NCBI GenBank assembly: GCA_949751835.1
Contig: CATKHK010000054.1
Span: 186,001 to 250,000, forward strand
Direction: 5' to 3'
Source of the DNA: Blepharisma japonicum
Taxonomy: Eukaryota; Ciliophora; Heterotrichea; Heterotrichida; Blepharismidae
DNA length: 64,000 bases
Part shown: piece by piece, positions 35,581-45,636 of the stretch
Numbering within the stretch: the stretch's first letter is position 1
Layout: the number at the start of each line of letters is the position of its first letter
Notes under the pieces: model-generated
The model's input: only the letters and a program-made list of their open reading frames with translations
Database searches by the model: none
Told to the model about the DNA's origin: nothing
Position numbers and translations under genes: made by a program

Positions 35581-38500
35581 TTATCTCCATTTAAAGTTAT
35601 CTCTTCTTTCTTTAATGGCAGCACTGAGTTTCTTGAAATCTTCTTGGTACTCTTGAGGGATTAATGTGCACATACTCCATGCATTTTTGGTGTCCTGACC
35701 AATTTTATGTATCATAGGGTTGTAGATAAAAAAGAAGAATAGTAATGAAAATACTGCATAAAGAGCCATTAGCAAGTTTTGCCAAACAGTCATTTGTTGC
35801 TGCTGGTCTTTATAGTCAGACTCGTATAAGTCTGAAGAATAAGTTAAAGGATCATATAGATAATGGTTATCGAGATTTCGGAATAAGGTCATATCATTTC
35901 CATTCCAAATCCATTGGACTGAGGCTAGGGTGTAATTGTTGGCATATTTCAAGTTTTCTATTTGCAATAGTAAGGTTCTGCCTAGTGTTGTATATGTCCC
36001 TAAAGCGCTGTGGAGACCTTGCATCATGCAGCCATCTCCAGCAGTTGTGCAGTCATCTAGGTTTCTAATCAATGGAGCTGCACAAGCGTTATCGAATAAG
36101 ATGTTGTCATGTTTAGAGCTTCTGGAATCAGTTGAGCTTAGCCCTTCATCGCTGTTTCCGAAAATCAATGAATTTTCAACGTAATCTAGTTCATCAAGGG
36201 CAATTTGAGCAACTGTATAACCTGTTCCTACATCTTGTCCCATTGGTACAACATATTTATAGCCAACTCCAGTTATGTTTTCAAATAAGGTTTCAGTCAC
36301 CCACATATTAATAGTCCTTGACAGCTGCCTTCTTCTACTTGCCCAGTTCACATGTGGTGGCTCTTCTTGAAGAATTGAGCCTACAGACTCAAAGCCAGTA
36401 TAATAAATCAAATAAAAGTATACAACACTAATAATAAAGAAGCAAGCCAACTTAATCACAATAATTTTCCTTTGTTTTGGATCGTAAGCTAGGACACGTT
36501 TCTGTTCGACCACATTTTTCTTTTTCTTGGACTTATCACCATTCCTATCTCCTTTGCTAGTTTTACTATCATTTCTTTTGCCTTCATCTTTAGCTTTTTC
36601 TTCATCATCTTTTTGGTCATCTCCATTAAGTTCTTCAAGCTCCATATTGGCCTGCTCGTTTAGAATTGTAAGCCTATCAGAACATTTAGCCTTCATAACT
36701 CTACAAACATACCCAGGAATTTCAAAGAAAATTTCCCAAATTTCTTTTTTGGATTTTTCTAGAACTCTTATAGCAGGAATTACTGCAAAACCAGCACAGA
36801 AGCAGAGAAGTAAAATAGAAACTAAAATAAGCATAATAGCTACTATTCTTTCAGAGTCTAAGTCGTTTAATGCAGCGTCTACATAATAAATGGCTGAATG
36901 GTTGATATATTGTAAGGTTTCACCATTGCCGTTTCTATATAAATAAAAGGCTCTTCTGTTAGTTAAGTTAACCAACGTACTATTATACTCCACATTCAAT
37001 AAATAAGCCTGCAAAATAAAATTAGAAGTGGCGTCAAATAAGTTGCTTTGGATTTCTCTGACAGTTTTCCCTTCCAGTAGCCAGGTCGAAATTTCTTCAT
37101 TTGTATACACAACTTGATCTGCGTCACTCAGGAGTCCATATTTTGTATACATCACTAAATTTGTATTGTGCATATCAGTGGTATCACTAGCCAGCCATTG
37201 GAAAAATAATTCTCTGTCTGTATTTGGAACATATCCAAAATCCATAAATGAAATAATTCTGGTATAATACGCGATACTTTGTGTATACATTCTCAGTAAT
37301 CCTACCAAATTGACGTAATGTGACAGTTTTTCATTGAAATCAACGGAGTTGGTAATGATTTGGAAAGTCATAATTGAAGTGACGATAAGGACAATAATAG
37401 TTAAAATCAATGTCAATTTGAAACGTAGAACATATTTTCTTGTTCGACTAAATTCATAAGCAACAAGAGCTTTAATTGACTTATTGAACTGAGCGAGGGA
37501 GGCCATAGAAGAGTTCATGCTTTTTGAAGAGCTGTGAGCGCTTTGTCCGTCAATTCCACTGTGGTCTTCTTCTTTCGGGTCAGTGTGGCTATATCCTTCA
37601 CTATGGTCTTCATCGTTTTCGCTTGAAGATTTTTCTGACTCTTCTTCCTCTTCCTCCTCTTCTTCTCCATTTTCTTCTCCTTCTTCAGAGCCGGATTTAC
37701 TGTAAGAGTTTTTGCCGCTTTCATCCGATGATTTACTGTCTTGGCTTTTACTTTGGCTTTCTTCTGATTCTTCGCTCTTCGAATTTAATGATTTTGACTG
37801 TGAATTGGATCCTTTAGACCCTAAATTAATCAGATCTTTAGAAGGTGGCTTGTTTTCTCCTAGCTGCTTTTTATCATAGTATTTTTTCTCTTCTTCATCA
37901 GGCACGTTCAATCCTGCAAATTTTTTCCCTTTTAGGCTGTCCAGCTCATCTGCAATCCCAGATATCCCTACTACTTTTGTAGCTTCTAAGTCAGATCCAC
38001 TTCCTGAGAGGTCTTCTGCGCTACTGTCTTCTTCTCCAGATTCCTCTTCGCTGCTTTCTTCTTCACTTGACCCTGAAATTTCTTGGCTTTCGCTTGACTC
38101 TAATGGTCCGCCCATATTAGGAGGGGTTGGAGGAGATTTTCCTGATTTGCTTTTTTGCTGGGTGTTAGAGTCTGTAGAATCTAGTTCTAGGTTTATATCC
38201 ATATGGTTTATTGGGTCTGATTTTTGGTTAAAAATATTTGAAGGTGGGAGAACTGTGCTTACAGATTTGCTTTCTTTTTCGTCTTGGCGGGTATAGTCTC
38301 CTTTTTTAGTTTCTTGCTTATCTACAACTTCGACTTTGAGGAGATGGGCAGACTGTTCACCGATTTTAAGCTCGCTTAAGCGCAGTTTGAGGTTATTTAC
38401 AGTTTTTTCGTGCTCGTGGGTGTAGTCGTAGCCATCTTCGCTCATCATTGCTTCTTTGTTATCTTCGAATTTTGTGATAATATTGTATATTTTTTGTTCA

Positions 38501-40764
38501 GAATTCTTGGTGTTGCCTAAGTCAAAAATTTCTGAACAATGCTGACTGTAGCCAGTAATTACCCAGTCTTTGTTCATAATAACTATTTCATATTTTGGAT
38601 TTGTAGGCTTGATGATTGCTGATAAGAAAGGTGGCTGCCCGTCATTAGGTACTACTTTTACTAGAAGTCTTCCTTCAAAAATGTTGTTGTTCTTGTTGGC
38701 GAAATACAAGATGAGGTGCTGATTGTCTATTATTGAGTAATTTCCTGACTCGTGGAATTTTTTAATATATTCATCATGAGACTCTGAAAATGGAGATGGG
38801 ATTATCAAAGAAATGTTACGACCAATCAGTTCAGCTGATAAATACCCTAAAAGCTGGCAAGCTGATGCATTTGCTTTTTGAATTTCACCTAAAGTTTCAA
38901 AGTCTCCAGAAACTCTGATGATTGCATTATCAGCATCGAAAAATGATAGAGGCTGATTTAAGCTATTCATGACGTTTGCGTTGAGGTTTTTCTGCTGAGC
39001 CTCTTCTTGCATTTCAGCTTTATTCAAGTACCTTTGTCCCATTTCTGAAAAATTATTTAAGCTGCTTAAAAACCAGCCATACATCCTTAGTGCCTGGGTA
39101 TTTTTTGAGTTCAGTTTCAGCAATTTTTGGTAGTTTCCTTTAGCAACGATAATCATTTTTGCAGTTTCTCCTGCTAGCTTGCTTAATTTCTGAATTTTTG
39201 GAGCTTTGGACTCAAGTTCAGCCCAGAAATAAAACTGGGACCTTGTAACTGATTCATCATTTTTCTGCGCGTTTTGGAAGGCTTTTTCGAATAATTCATA
39301 ATCATAAGCATCATCTTTCATATGAGCTTTATAGAAGCTTTCTGAGGTTTTTCTGAAATGGTAAAGCATGTATTGGGAGTCTAACTTGCTAGCAATCATA
39401 GTCCCTTTGAAACATTGAACCATTGATAAAATATAATTTTCAAAAATATGCAATTGGATCAGCCCTGACCACAAATATAAAAATTCCGCATTTGGGAATT
39501 TTTTGAACGCTTCGTTATATACAGTTTCAATCTCCGTAAAAGTTTCAGCCTGAAGTGCTTTAAGCTCCTCATTTTCTTCTTCATTATTAGCTCCATAAAT
39601 TGATTTTGCATATTTACTTTTCGCTTCTTCTAGCTTTAGGACAAGCATTCTTACCTTGATTTCTACCTGATAAGGATTTGTTAATTGCTGGATTTTTTTC
39701 TCAGCTAAATTTTTACACCTTTTGTTCATAGCAAGCTGAGTAATTTGTATTAAACAAGGGGTAAGAAAGTAAAACAGCATAGTAACTGAAGAATTTGTTT
39801 GGTCAGTGCTTTTGAAAAATTCTCCAATAATCATACAAAAAACAGCTGAAGTAAATGAAACAATTGCGCCTAAACGGATATGACACATACGAAGGTTGTA
39901 ATAGGGAACATATTGGATCATAGCGTAGCTTATGATAAGTCCAAGAGCCAAGCATACAATTAAAAACAAAATTATTTTTCCTGCTGTTGTTATAAAATAG
40001 TAGGAAAAAATCAAGCCGACATATGAGCTTAATCTTAAGAGCTTTAGTCTACAATGAGGTTTGCCCATAAAACCGCCACAGATTTGGCAAAAATCGAAAT
40101 AAAGCATAGAACAGAGAATAATGACTCCGAAATAAACGACACTTGCAGCGACATAGATCATCATGAATTGATACCCAACTTGCATGTCTAAGCAATTATC
40201 ATCGGTTGCTATTGAGCATCTTATAGCAAAAGCTAAGGTGTCAATTATTGGGATAAATAGCAAATTTGTCATCAGAGTTATCAGTGCTTTAAGGATTTTT
40301 AGCAGAAAGCTCATAATAGAGGAAAAATTTTTATTTTCAATAGCAATAAACACACCAATCCCTACAAGAGATGCCAGCAGAAATCCCCATATCCCAAGTA
40401 AAACCATGAAGCCTGTCAAGCTGCCTCTCAAATATCGGTCAACTCTGAAAACCCAGCACACATCAATAAGTCATTGAGTTTGGGACAAATTTCAAGGACT
40501 ATCACTATCATACGGCCCCAGCTTATTATAGCTTCCATCATTAAGTACAAGGGTTAAAAGCTGTAGACCTTCAATCGCAATCATAACCATGTGGTAGTGA
40601 ATAGGGATGGCAACCTTTAAGGTGTTAAGTCTGAAAAATAATGAAAAAAGCCGCGATTTGAGGAGCTTTAAAATTTGGTCTTTGGAATCCCCACTGGCCT
40701 CTTCATTTTCTTCTTCGTCACCGTGGTTTTTCAAATATTCAATTTCATCAACGTGACCTTGCAT
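35581..40764 (-). CDS. Giant PAS-domain, multi-membrane TmcB-type protein (paralogue 2)
   Basis: With TGA-Trp (for example 40492-40494) the frame is 1727 residues. Membrane helices occupy about 40-330, a helical TPR-like part 330-590, and a PAS domain 600-670 (SAELIGRNISLIIPSPFSES, with a sequence much closer to classical PAS than in the 15.8-kb paralogue). A second PAS-like region follows at about 725. An extremely acidic, Ser/Glu/Lys-rich segment (about 870-1095) leads to further membrane helices with extracytosolic loops, and a basic KRNDSKTSKGDRN insertion lies near 1400. The same order of parts is seen in 15792-20276, so the two are likely old paralogues. Related to Dictyostelium TmcB; sensory role inferred only. 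Confidence 0.9.
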
Positions 40765-41253
40765 TTATATTTATATCATGGAAAATCAGAAACAGAAAGC
40801 ATACTTTATGAAGGAATTTATTTAATTATTAAAAAAGTTAGCTATTAGTGATGTGGGTAAAAGAAAATTAAGAGGTTTCTTCAGTAGAGTAGGGGTTATT
40901 TTAATTAATGGAATAAAAAACAATTTATCAATGTAAGCTATTAAGACAATAGACAAATTTTAGTTGATGATAAATGATTCAATATCACTTTATTTTAGTC
41001 AGTAGATATGCACGATGCAATTCTGAAACACCCACAATACGGTATGCTAATCTGATTTAGTTGTAAATTTCTGATAGCCTTTTTATGCCCAGTAAAACTA
41101 TCCTCGACTATTATTGATTTGAAAGGTAAAATAATTGAATTTTTGATTGCCTTTTAGTTAATTGGTAAATTTTTAGTTAGAAATAAAAATCATAAATTTC
41201 ATGTCATTAAATAAAAATATTTTTAAAAGAATTAGTTTCAGAAATATCATCTA
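40765..41253. other. Intergenic region, 489 bp, no gene seen
   Basis: It lies between the start of the TmcB-type gene and the stop of the kinase gene, both on the minus strand, so the promoter of the former is inside. I checked for tRNA, snRNA and C/D snoRNA boxes. A TGATGA at 40963-40973 and a CTGA about 70 bp on are present, without the flanking stem of a box C/D RNA. Confidence 0.55.
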
Positions 41254-42933
41254 TTATCCAGCATTAATTCGTATTAAAGACTTGACATCTTTTTGTAATT
41301 GTAAAACTGTTTGTATTTCTATGATACCTTTTTCTAGATCATTGAGCTGTATTTCTTTAGCTTTTATATCTTCTTCTGCAGTCTCAATTACTCTTTGTAT
41401 TTCTGGTTTAGCGCTTAACTGGAAATGGATGCTTTCTAGACTAGAAGAAATTAAGGGCACTGGAGATTCATCTGAAAGCATTTCGATAACAGTGTTAAGC
41501 TCTACGACTTGATGCTTTAATTTTGATATTGAGTTAAACCATTTCAAAGTCCTTGATTCATTTTTCAACCCCCTCAGTGTGTTTTCCATCACAAAGAGCC
41601 TTAATTCTTTATCAAAGCATTCATTTTTTTTCTCTTTTTCCTCTTTTCGCTTCATTTTAAGCTCAAAATCAATTTGTCTTAGCTTTGCTTGTGAAGCAGA
41701 CAAACTATCTCTTGTTTCATCACTATTAGATCCCAAGCTTTCTCTGTCATAACTGGTAATATCACTTTGTAGCGCTTGGATTTTTAGGTCATTTACATTT
41801 TTTTGTACAGCATGAGATTCCAAAGTAATTTTCTGCTGTTTTTCTTCAAGTCTCTTCAAATTTTGGTTTGCTCTGTGGATATCTTCATCAAGCCTTAAAA
41901 TATTATTTCGCAATTTTACACGCAAAGTTCGTTCTTGTGCTAGCTGTTTTTGTGTCTCGTCTGGGGTCGAAATAATTTTGTATTCATGGTCTTGGAATTT
42001 TATATCATTATCCTCGAGGATTTCTGGAAGTGGCTGTTTTTCTGTTGTTAAATTTGCAGTCGGGCGGGATGGAGGGTGCTGGCGCATCCAAGTGTGCTCA
42101 AGGAGCTCTTCAATCGTTATTCTTTCTGCGGGGTTTGGCCTTAATAACCTTCTAACTAAATCTTTTGCAGCTACTGGGAAGCTTTTCGGGAAACCTATTT
42201 TTACTGCTTTAATTTTGGCAAAGAGCTCGGTTTGGCTTTTTGATTGAAATGGGGCGTTTCCAGTTAGCAGCTCAAATAATAGTACTCCTAAATTCCAAAT
42301 ATCGAGTCTGGTGTCGTGCCCACTCCTATCAATCATTTCTGGTGCTAAATATTCCAAAGTCCCACAGTAAGTCGATCTTTCTCCTTCACTGAAGCTTGAC
42401 CAGCCAAAATCTCCTAATTTCGCTCTTCCATCCCCATCTAAAAATATATTTTCTGGCTTAATATCTCTATGAATAATTGGCGGATCTCTCGTATGCAGAT
42501 ATTGCACTGCTAAAGCGAGTTCTCTTAAATATTGAGCAGCTGTTGGCTCATCAAAGCTTTTCAGCTTCACAACTTTATTAAAAAGTGAGCCACCTTCAGC
42601 TAGTTCCATAATAAGATAGAAATTTGTTTCATCCTCGAAGTGATTATACAGCTTTATGATGTTGGGGTGGTCTAAGCAGTACATGATCCTGATTTCTCTT
42701 CTCAATTGCTGGAGCATATCTTTTGCGATAATCCTGCTTTTTTGTATTACTTTAATTGCATATAAATTGCCTGTTTCCACATGTCTGACCTTATATACTT
42801 GTCCGAAAGCACCTTCTCCTATAGCTTTTCTTGATAAGCTCTCAAAATCTTCGACCCTACATTCACGTTCTTTTCCAGAAGCAGCACTTGGTGAAAGAAA
42901 AAGAAGTCTTCGTTTAACTCTGTTTCCATCCAT
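41254..42933 (-). CDS. Aurora-like serine/threonine kinase with C-terminal coiled coil
   Basis: The 559-residue protein has a complete kinase domain (about 28-285): GEGAFGQVYKVRH glycine loop, AIKVIQK lysine, HRDIKPEN catalytic loop, and GDFGWSS. The last, with the later STYCGTLEYLAPEM, is a hallmark of Aurora kinases (DFGWS, then T-x-x-GT-x-x-Y-x-x-PE). Unlike Aurora A/B (about 400 residues and no C-terminal extension), it carries a long coiled coil (about 325-555). That combination recalls PLK4 or NEK in layout but not in kinase motifs. Role in cell division or cilia is inferred. Only 15 bp separate its start from the stop of the upstream lipase gene. Confidence 0.85.
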   Translation of the reverse strand: MDGNRVKRRLLFLSPSAASGKERECRVEDFESLSRKAIGEGAFGQVYKVRHVETGNLYAIKVIQKSRIIAKDMLQQLRREIRIMYCLDHPNIIKLYNHFEDETNFYLIMELAEGGSLFNKVVKLKSFDEPTAAQYLRELALAVQYLHTRDPPIIHRDIKPENIFLDGDGRAKLGDFGWSSFSEGERSTYCGTLEYLAPEMIDRSGHDTRLDIWNLGVLLFELLTGNAPFQSKSQTELFAKIKAVKIGFPKSFPVAAKDLVRRLLRPNPAERITIEELLEHTWMRQHPPSRPTANLTTEKQPLPEILEDNDIKFQDHEYKIISTPDETQKQLAQERTLRVKLRNNILRLDEDIHRANQNLKRLEEKQQKITLESHAVQKNVNDLKIQALQSDITSYDRESLGSNSDETRDSLSASQAKLRQIDFELKMKRKEEKEKKNECFDKELRLFVMENTLRGLKNESRTLKWFNSISKLKHQVVELNTVIEMLSDESPVPLISSSLESIHFQLSAKPEIQRVIETAEEDIKAKEIQLNDLEKGIIEIQTVLQLQKDVKSLIRINAG

Positions 42934-42948
42934 TTTATATGAAAATAA

Positions 42949-44670
42949 TTAATCTAACTTAAACATTTCTCTCATATAAACAACTGTTTGAGCGTAAAGG
43001 TCTCGACTTTCTTTTACCCCGCCTTTAAAAATCAAGTTCAAGCAGCCATGAGGCGTTCCATCAAAATCGGTCATTTTTACGTCAACTCCTAAATCATGAA
43101 GCTTTTCAGCGTATCTATAACAGTCATCGTGCAAAGGATCTTCACTGCCTACAACAATGCGGACTGGATTGAATTGACGGAGGATATCAGAGGACGCAAA
43201 TAAAGGAGAAATCAATGGATCATTTTCTGGATCGTTATTTGGGTCTTTTAGATAGCAGTTTAGGCAGATTTTTAAGAAGGTATGAGGGACAAGAAGGTCT
43301 TCCAGGGATATTGCAAATGAGGGAGTGAAATGGGCCAATGATAATGATAAAGCTGGATAAGTAAGCATAAGTCCGTCTGGGATTTTTATACCGGTCATTG
43401 CTGCTTTGCTTGCTAATGCAGCTGCAAAATTTCCACCAGCTGAATCGCCAGCAACAATAATTTCTTGAGGATCTATACCTAATTGAGATTTTGCATTATC
43501 TAAAATCCAGTTATAAACCTGCCAGACATCATCAATTCCTGCTGGATATGGATGCTGAGGGGCTAGTCTATAGTCTACAGAAATTACAGGAATTTGCAGA
43601 TCTTTTGCCCATTTTCTAGAATACACTTGATGGGAAGCACTTGACATGCTAATAAACCCTCCTCCATGGACGTGAAAAATTAGCTTGGTAAATTCTACTG
43701 GCAATTCAAATCCTTCTCTTGTTCTATTTATTATTGATTTTTTGAAGCAGGCTAATTTTCTATGGCACAAGACTCTTACCATGACATAATCATCTTGTTT
43801 TTTTACCATAAAATAATTATCCTCACGGACTTTTCTTTCCATTGGAAGTGTCACATTTGATACAGTCCTTGGCAGATAAATAACTTTATTTACCTTTATG
43901 CTTGTAATCATAATCTTCATAAAATGCTTAACAATAAAAGAATCAACTAAATTCCACACAGTTTGTGCAACTTCTAAAGAAGGATTTGCATAAAATAGCT
44001 GTGTTTTCCGTAAAGCTTTTTTTTTAAAAACGTTATAATACATAGCTCCTAAACCAAGCATTATTTTTCGTTTCATTTTATTTTTCTCTTGAAAACTAGT
44101 TGATACGAAAGCTTGGCTGGCAGAAACCTGAAGCATGAATTTTTCATAATGTTTTTTTACTTTATTTTTATCATTGTATAGATGCAAATTTACATAATTT
44201 TGCAAATTAACCCAACGTTCATGCGTTTTTGGCAAGCAAAACAAATCATTTTTATCAACGCTTGGAATATGAGGTAGTAATGTTTCTAATGTTTGGAGTT
44301 TAGAGTAAAATATCAGCAGGTCTCCCTTATCGTGCTTTCCAAAGGTCTTTTGCCAGCTTTTCGAGTTTTCACAAACCTTTTCCAAATAAGTTGATAGACA
44401 TCCGATAAACAATGAAATCGAAACAGCATTGGCTTCAGGCAATGTTTCACTATTTCTCAACTCCTGGAAAAAAGTTTTAAAACCTAATAAAATTGGTATA
44501 ATTCCAAGCAGGGAGTGTGGCGCCACTTCAGGAGGGATTAAATGTAACGATTCTACGCTACGGTTAATCAAGTGTATCGCCTGCTTTATTTCATCTGAAA
44601 GCTCCATTTTATTAGAATTCTCCAACTGCTCTAAGCAATGAGTTTTTCGATTCTTTGACTTGAGAAACAT
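42949..44670 (-). CDS. Hormone-sensitive-lipase-type esterase (alpha/beta hydrolase)
   Basis: The 573-residue protein has a catalytic alpha/beta-hydrolase domain (about 320-573). The oxyanion motif HGGG is near residue 335 (FHVHGGGFIS), the nucleophile elbow GDSAGG near 405, an Asp in VGSEDPLHDD near 525 and the catalytic His in FDGTPHGCLNL near 551. The 300-residue N-terminal region is helical and resembles the HSL_N regulatory domain found in vertebrate hormone-sensitive lipase and protist relatives. The enzyme probably hydrolyses acylglycerols or sterol esters. No TGA is used, and all Trp codons are TGG. Sister order with the kinase is likely not functional. Confidence 0.9.
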   Translation of the reverse strand: MFLKSKNRKTHCLEQLENSNKMELSDEIKQAIHLINRSVESLHLIPPEVAPHSLLGIIPILLGFKTFFQELRNSETLPEANAVSISLFIGCLSTYLEKVCENSKSWQKTFGKHDKGDLLIFYSKLQTLETLLPHIPSVDKNDLFCLPKTHERWVNLQNYVNLHLYNDKNKVKKHYEKFMLQVSASQAFVSTSFQEKNKMKRKIMLGLGAMYYNVFKKKALRKTQLFYANPSLEVAQTVWNLVDSFIVKHFMKIMITSIKVNKVIYLPRTVSNVTLPMERKVREDNYFMVKKQDDYVMVRVLCHRKLACFKKSIINRTREGFELPVEFTKLIFHVHGGGFISMSSASHQVYSRKWAKDLQIPVISVDYRLAPQHPYPAGIDDVWQVYNWILDNAKSQLGIDPQEIIVAGDSAGGNFAAALASKAAMTGIKIPDGLMLTYPALSLSLAHFTPSFAISLEDLLVPHTFLKICLNCYLKDPNNDPENDPLISPLFASSDILRQFNPVRIVVGSEDPLHDDCYRYAEKLHDLGVDVKMTDFDGTPHGCLNLIFKGGVKESRDLYAQTVVYMREMFKLD

Positions 44671-44751
44671 TTTCTTCTTATTCTAAGATTATTTACTTAT
44701 TAAAAATGTTTATAGGAAAAAATCAGCAAAAATTAGGTAGCTAAGATGCAA

Positions 44752-45477
44752 CTATTTTGATCTGAAGTGTCGTAGAAATGACCTTTGACTTGAGCTTGAA
44801 GAAATTGTTCTATTGGCATCGTCATTGGATTTATTAGATTTTGAATATTGATGAAAAGAGGATTCAGGATTGGTAGACAAATGAACTGAAGATTTTGAAT
44901 CTTGACGGAGCTCATTTATATATTGTGCAAAGCTTTTGTTTCGCTTAAGAAATTTCTTCTTAGGGGAGTTGCTAATTCTATCAAATAAATGTATATTTTT
45001 TACCTCATATCGGTATTTTACGGTTGATTTCGATCTCGTATGGAACTTTCCTGCCTTTAGTTTTTTCCCTGGCATCCATGAGCTTGATGTCGACCTCTCA
45101 ATAGGAGAAAATAAATCAAAATCAAGTATCTTCATTTCAATTGGAATGGAAATCCTCATCCTCTTTCTTTTATTATCTTTAAAAACATGCAAATCCTCTT
45201 GTGTTTCTTCTGCTGTTTTAGGTGTTCGCTTAGGCGAAACGTTCTGCACATTTACTTCAGGTAGCATAACTTTAATTTCTAAATCACGTTTGGATTCAGA
45301 TCTCCTAGGAATTTTCGCTGCAAATTTGCAAGTATTAACTCTTAAAGACCGATGAGATACAACAGAATTGCTTCCAGGTGAATAAGCCCTTGAATAATTT
45401 ATTTGGAGAATTTTTAAAGGCCCTTGGACACTTTTACTTCGTTCATGTTGAATTTGGTGTATCCTTATAGATTTCAT
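44752..45477 (-). CDS. Hypothetical basic, Ser/Lys/Arg-rich protein
   Basis: This 241-residue protein is strongly basic and rich in Ser, Lys and Arg throughout, with no membrane helix and no recognisable domain. The C-terminus (about 195-241) is a Ser-rich tract ending SSSSSQRSFLRHFRSK. There is a short hydrophobic pattern in the centre (MRISIPIEMKILDFDLF). It could be an intrinsically disordered microtubule- or RNA-binding protein, but this is only composition. The frame has no TGA and starts with ATG followed by several ordinary codons. Confidence 0.65.
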   Translation of the reverse strand: MKSIRIHQIQHERSKSVQGPLKILQINYSRAYSPGSNSVVSHRSLRVNTCKFAAKIPRRSESKRDLEIKVMLPEVNVQNVSPKRTPKTAEETQEDLHVFKDNKRKRMRISIPIEMKILDFDLFSPIERSTSSSWMPGKKLKAGKFHTRSKSTVKYRYEVKNIHLFDRISNSPKKKFLKRNKSFAQYINELRQDSKSSVHLSTNPESSFHQYSKSNKSNDDANRTISSSSSQRSFLRHFRSK

Positions 45478-45636
45478 TGTAATTTTTACTATTAATTAAG
45501 AGTTTGCTATATTATAATTTTTCTATATAATTAAATATTTATAACTGGCAGTATTTAAATTATATTAAAATATTATTTAGGGCACAGCTTGAAGATATTG
45601 AATAATCAATATTATTTATTCTAAATTTACCCTAAA

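Noticed and set aside
40960-41035. Box C/D snoRNA candidate
   Set aside because: TGATGA and CTGA are about 70 bp apart, but the first base of box C is wrong and there is no terminal stem.
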